A stretch of DNA of 64,000 nucleotides from Panagrolaimus kolymaensis (taxonomy: Eukaryota > Nematoda > Chromadorea > Rhabditida > Panagrolaimidae), in assembly GCA_028622995.1 (NCBI GenBank), contig JAJQJQ010000009.1:3782001-3846000 (forward strand), given 5' to 3'. Made by a program: the position numbers and the translations under genes. The notes below the pieces were generated by a model that was given only the letters and a program-made list of their open reading frames with translations, did not search any database and was not told the origin of the DNA. Positions 60,461 to 64,000 of this stretch are shown here, in pieces (position 1 is the stretch's first letter; each line of letters starts with the position of its first letter).

Positions 60461-63400
60461 AAAATTTTTAATTAGTCAAAAAAAATTTTCTATTCAATTT
60501 TTTGCATACAAAAACCTAATATTTTACTTTTTACTTTTTATTTAATTTTTTAATTTTTGTTCCATGACTTTGAGTTTGTATTTTTTGTATTTGATTTATT
60601 TTATATACCCTATATTAGCGGGCAACAAAAAAAAAACCTTCTTCCTTCTTAATTTCTTTGTTTTTTAAATATTTTTTTATGATTCGCGCATTCACACTTT
60701 TAATTTGGTGTAATAATTAATTAATATTATTTAAATTTATATTTGAAAGTTAAAAAAATGTATACATGTATTTGTCACAAGTATTTTTCTTCTGTAGCTA
60801 GTCAAATTAATTTTGTTTCCTTCAATATTTTTTTGTTTGTCTTTTGTGTCTTCTCTATTTTTTTTAAATAATGGACACATTTATTTTTGCAAATATTATA
60901 GCCGTCTTTCTTCGCCATTTGATAATATCCGTCATCTCAAATTATATTTATTTTTTGATTTTTAAGTTTTAATTTTTTTTTCTGTTCTCATTGTTTTTAA
61001 TTTAGGCGCTGGTTGAAACATTTTTTAAAAAACGTGACTTAAAAATTATAAAATTTTTTCGGTTGATTTTGCGCCGGTGTTTTTTTTTGTTTTCAAAAAC
61101 TATGTATTTTTTTATTTGTGTAATAATTTTGTGTTGTTTTTGTTGTGTGTAAAAAAAAGAAGTAAAAGTAAATGTGGTGTTTTTTAAATATATTTGTGTG
61201 ATTGTTATTTTTTTTTCAAATTTAAAACTTCCAAAACATTGGAGTGAAGATTTTTAAATTTTTCTTCCATTATTTCTGGCAGTTTTTGTGCCCGTGTAAA
61301 AATAATAAACTATGTATATTTGTGAGCTGCAAAAAAAATGATCCCACTACCTACATTTATTACTATTGTCTTTCGGTCGATTATAACCTTATTTTTTTGA
61401 TGATTTTTTCCTGCCTTTCCTTTTCGGTACTTTTTTAAAGCCATTTCCCATTCTACCCTTACCCTTCTTTCATCGTTTATTTTCCTATATACAATATTTT
61501 TTAAACTTTTTTCATTTATAATTTCATTTGTCAGTTAAGAAAAATTCACAAACTAAAATATGCTAATATTTTTCTTATTATTTTTTTTTCATGCATTTTT
61601 TGTATGCTTAAAAAAATAAATAAATTTTTTAATTTTACAACATATATTTTTAGTTTTTGTTTTAATTACAACAAAAAACAATTCTATGAAGAAAAAATGG
61701 TACGTAGTCTACAGACCTTGAAATTGTTTAACAGACTAAAAATTAAGAAAGAAATAAGTTTAATTACTACAAAGAAAAAATGAAAAAGAGATAGACAAAA
61801 ATAAGGTAATTAATTTGGCTGTGTTTTATGTTTTTAAATGCAATATTGTAACTATTCTAAGTTTCGAGATATCTTTAACCATGGCAAAAAGCTTTTAAAA
61901 TGATTACAGTAAAAAGGAAAAAATGTGTTTTTAGGTAAAATATAAATTTTGTGCACTCATTTTAGTAACTTTCAAAATAAAATAAGTAACCCTTATTAAT
62001 TCTACTTGTAATAATAATAATGGATACATTCACATAAAAAAGACAAAAAGAAAAAAAAAGAAAGAATAATAATGAAGAAATTTTTCATTTAACTTTTTTT
62101 ATTGCGTCAATTTTGGGGATTACTAATTCATACATTCTCTTCTTGTAGTTTTGGTTTTGACACTGACTTATCTATATTAATTTTGTTTTGATTTTCCTTT
62201 TCTTTTCATGTTAGTTGGAAATTTATTTTTTCGGTGCGACAAGATTCTTTTTTCTCTAATTTGCTATTAAAGTATTTGCAAACTTTACCTTTTTTGGTAC
62301 AAAACAATTTTTTTAGTTAATTCCAAAACACATTTTCCTTTTTTGAGCTCTACTTTAAATCAGGTCAAACTTAAAAAAGTTGTTCGTCAATTATGAATCC
62401 GCTTTTATACGGTAACCCTAATGCTTATTTTAAATTTGAACGTTCAAATACCTGCGTTTTTTGTTTTGTTTTTTCTTTGTTTTTTTATATTTACGTATTA
62501 GTAATGATAAGACATACATTAGTGTAATAAGAATGGACACACAGAGAGTTCATGCTGTCATCATTCATCCAATTATTTGATTTATGATATCAATGCCACA
62601 TGTTCGTTATCAACGGAGAAGAAATGTGTGTTTTAGCCAACAATAAAAAATTAAAAATAAAGGATTGATTTTTTTGATGAAAGTTAGGAAAAAGAAAAAC
62701 AAAAACAAAGATGTTGCAGTTTTTTCTTCTTCTTTAAATTATTACTTTATTAATTATCTTTTGTATGGGCTTAATTTATTTTGGTTATTTTTTGACAATA
62801 TTAAAACAAAAATTGTTCTTTTTTATTTTGACCCTTGCCATTGTTTATTATAACTTAAACCCTTTTTTTGAATTTAATTTAATTAACCAATTTTGAAAAA
62901 TTTTGGTTTTTATACTGATATTTAAAACAAATCTTATTTTGAGTGAATTTTGCCATAAAAAAATTGAATTTATTCTTTTAAAACTTAATTTTAAGGAAAG
63001 TTAATAATTTTCTTTCTAAAATTATCCTCCCATATAGTTATACAAAAAATTATATTAGGTCACAAAATGTTCATAGACCACATTTTATTCATTCACAAAA
63101 CTTGTCGCTTTAAATTACTAAAATTCAATTTCTAATTTTATAGGTTACTCTACTGTAAAAGGCATAATATTACCCATTCATTAAATTTATAAAAATAAAA
63201 TTATTGTAATCCAAAAATAAAATGAGTTTTTAACCTCCGCTAAAATTTCTATTTTAAGGTTTCCATTTAGGCATATTTAAGGGTTAACTTCCTTAAAATT
63301 CTAACCATTCTATTTAAAAATTTCTTGTTTTCATTTTATTTTAAGAAAAAATTCAAAATGTAAAACAACGACTCTTCTTGTATTTTATTTTTGACATAAG

Positions 63401-64000
63401 AAGCAAGAGAAAGAAAAAAAAAATTTAAAAAGCTTCATTTTCTTTTCTTTTTTTGTCTTATATGTATGTGCCTTCCATCTTTCCATTTTTTCCTCCTCCT
63501 TTTAATGTAAAAAGTCTTCTTCCTTTTTTTCTGTCTCTTTTTTCTAGTTGATTTCATTCGCCAAAATAAAAGAAGGAATTGACGACCAAACTGAAGACTG
63601 ACTGCCTAAGGCTTCCCTCTTTTTTTTTCTACTTTCCTGCCATTAACAGAAAAGCAACAAGAATCTCTTTCTTTTTTTCTTTTTGGCTTTAGCGAATTTA
63701 ATTTATACATATTTAATTTTTTCCCTGCCTTTTCTTAAATGGATGGTATAATTTGTTGTTTTATTTCTTTTTTGCCTAAACTGACTTTATTATATCTTTT
63801 TATATATTTATGCTATTTTAAATAAAAATACTATAAGATTTTTAAAAGCATATTTATTTTCTTGTAAATCTCCATTTTAATAATAACTTTTCAATTTTAA
63901 ACTTTGATACAAAAAAAAATTTCTGTAAAAAAAACTTGCAACTTTTTTAAATTTTTTTTGTTTGTTTTGTATCATCATAGATAATTATTAAACTTACTTG
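60461..64000. other. A/T-rich sequence 3' of the zinc-finger gene, no gene seen
   Basis: About 3.5 kb with long T and A runs and only homopolymer-type ORFs. The first few hundred bases are likely the 3' untranslated region. The tail of the window (63400-63700) has pyrimidine-rich tracts but nothing coding that can be supported. Confidence 0.45.

Overview
The window looks like nuclear DNA of a nematode. It is extremely A/T-rich with long homopolymer runs. Introns are short, mostly about 45-70 bp, with GT donors and T-rich ...TTTTNAG acceptors. The genes that can be named have clear Caenorhabditis-type relatives: SEL-2/neurobeachin, CDC50/CHAT, a TAX-4-type CNG channel, a kinesin-II motor and a TM9 protein. 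Composition plus lineage-specific F-box, chitinase-like and protease-like genes suggest a tylenchid such as a root-knot nematode, but that is inference. Exon joins below were worked out by hand from splice sites, reading phase and family similarity.

Left part (1-13.8 kb): the 3' end of a neurobeachin-like gene (+). Then a degraded copy of a CDC50 last exon, an unfamiliar HAT-like/F-box-like gene (+), and the intact CDC50 gene (-). CDC50 is divergent from a TAX-4-type cyclic-nucleotide-gated channel (+). A DHHC palmitoyltransferase (+) follows, with two alternative terminal exons.

Middle (13.8-32.5 kb): a region with small direct repeats and gene debris, an unrecognised two-membrane-segment protein (-), a small coiled-coil protein (+), weak small ORFs and an F-box/LRR gene (+). 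A complete kinesin-II subunit (KIF3B/KLP-11 type, +) is followed 14-155 bp later by an unrecognised tail-anchored protein on the same strand, which looks like an operon.

Right-centre (33-50 kb): a dense same-strand block of secretory-pathway genes. It contains two paralogous membrane-anchored proteins, each with a dead serine-protease domain followed by an intact one. Between them lie a divergent TM9 protein, a novel secreted protein, a tandem degenerate GH18 (chitinase-like) protein and a small multi-pass protein. Two of these genes appear to use GC-AG introns. This block is the most unusual part of the window.

Right part (50-64 kb): about 7.6 kb without a convincing gene, then an 11-finger C2H2 zinc-finger protein with a Q/S/N-rich tail, then 3.5 kb of A/T-rich sequence with no gene seen. 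No tRNA, rRNA, CRISPR or intact transposon was recognised.
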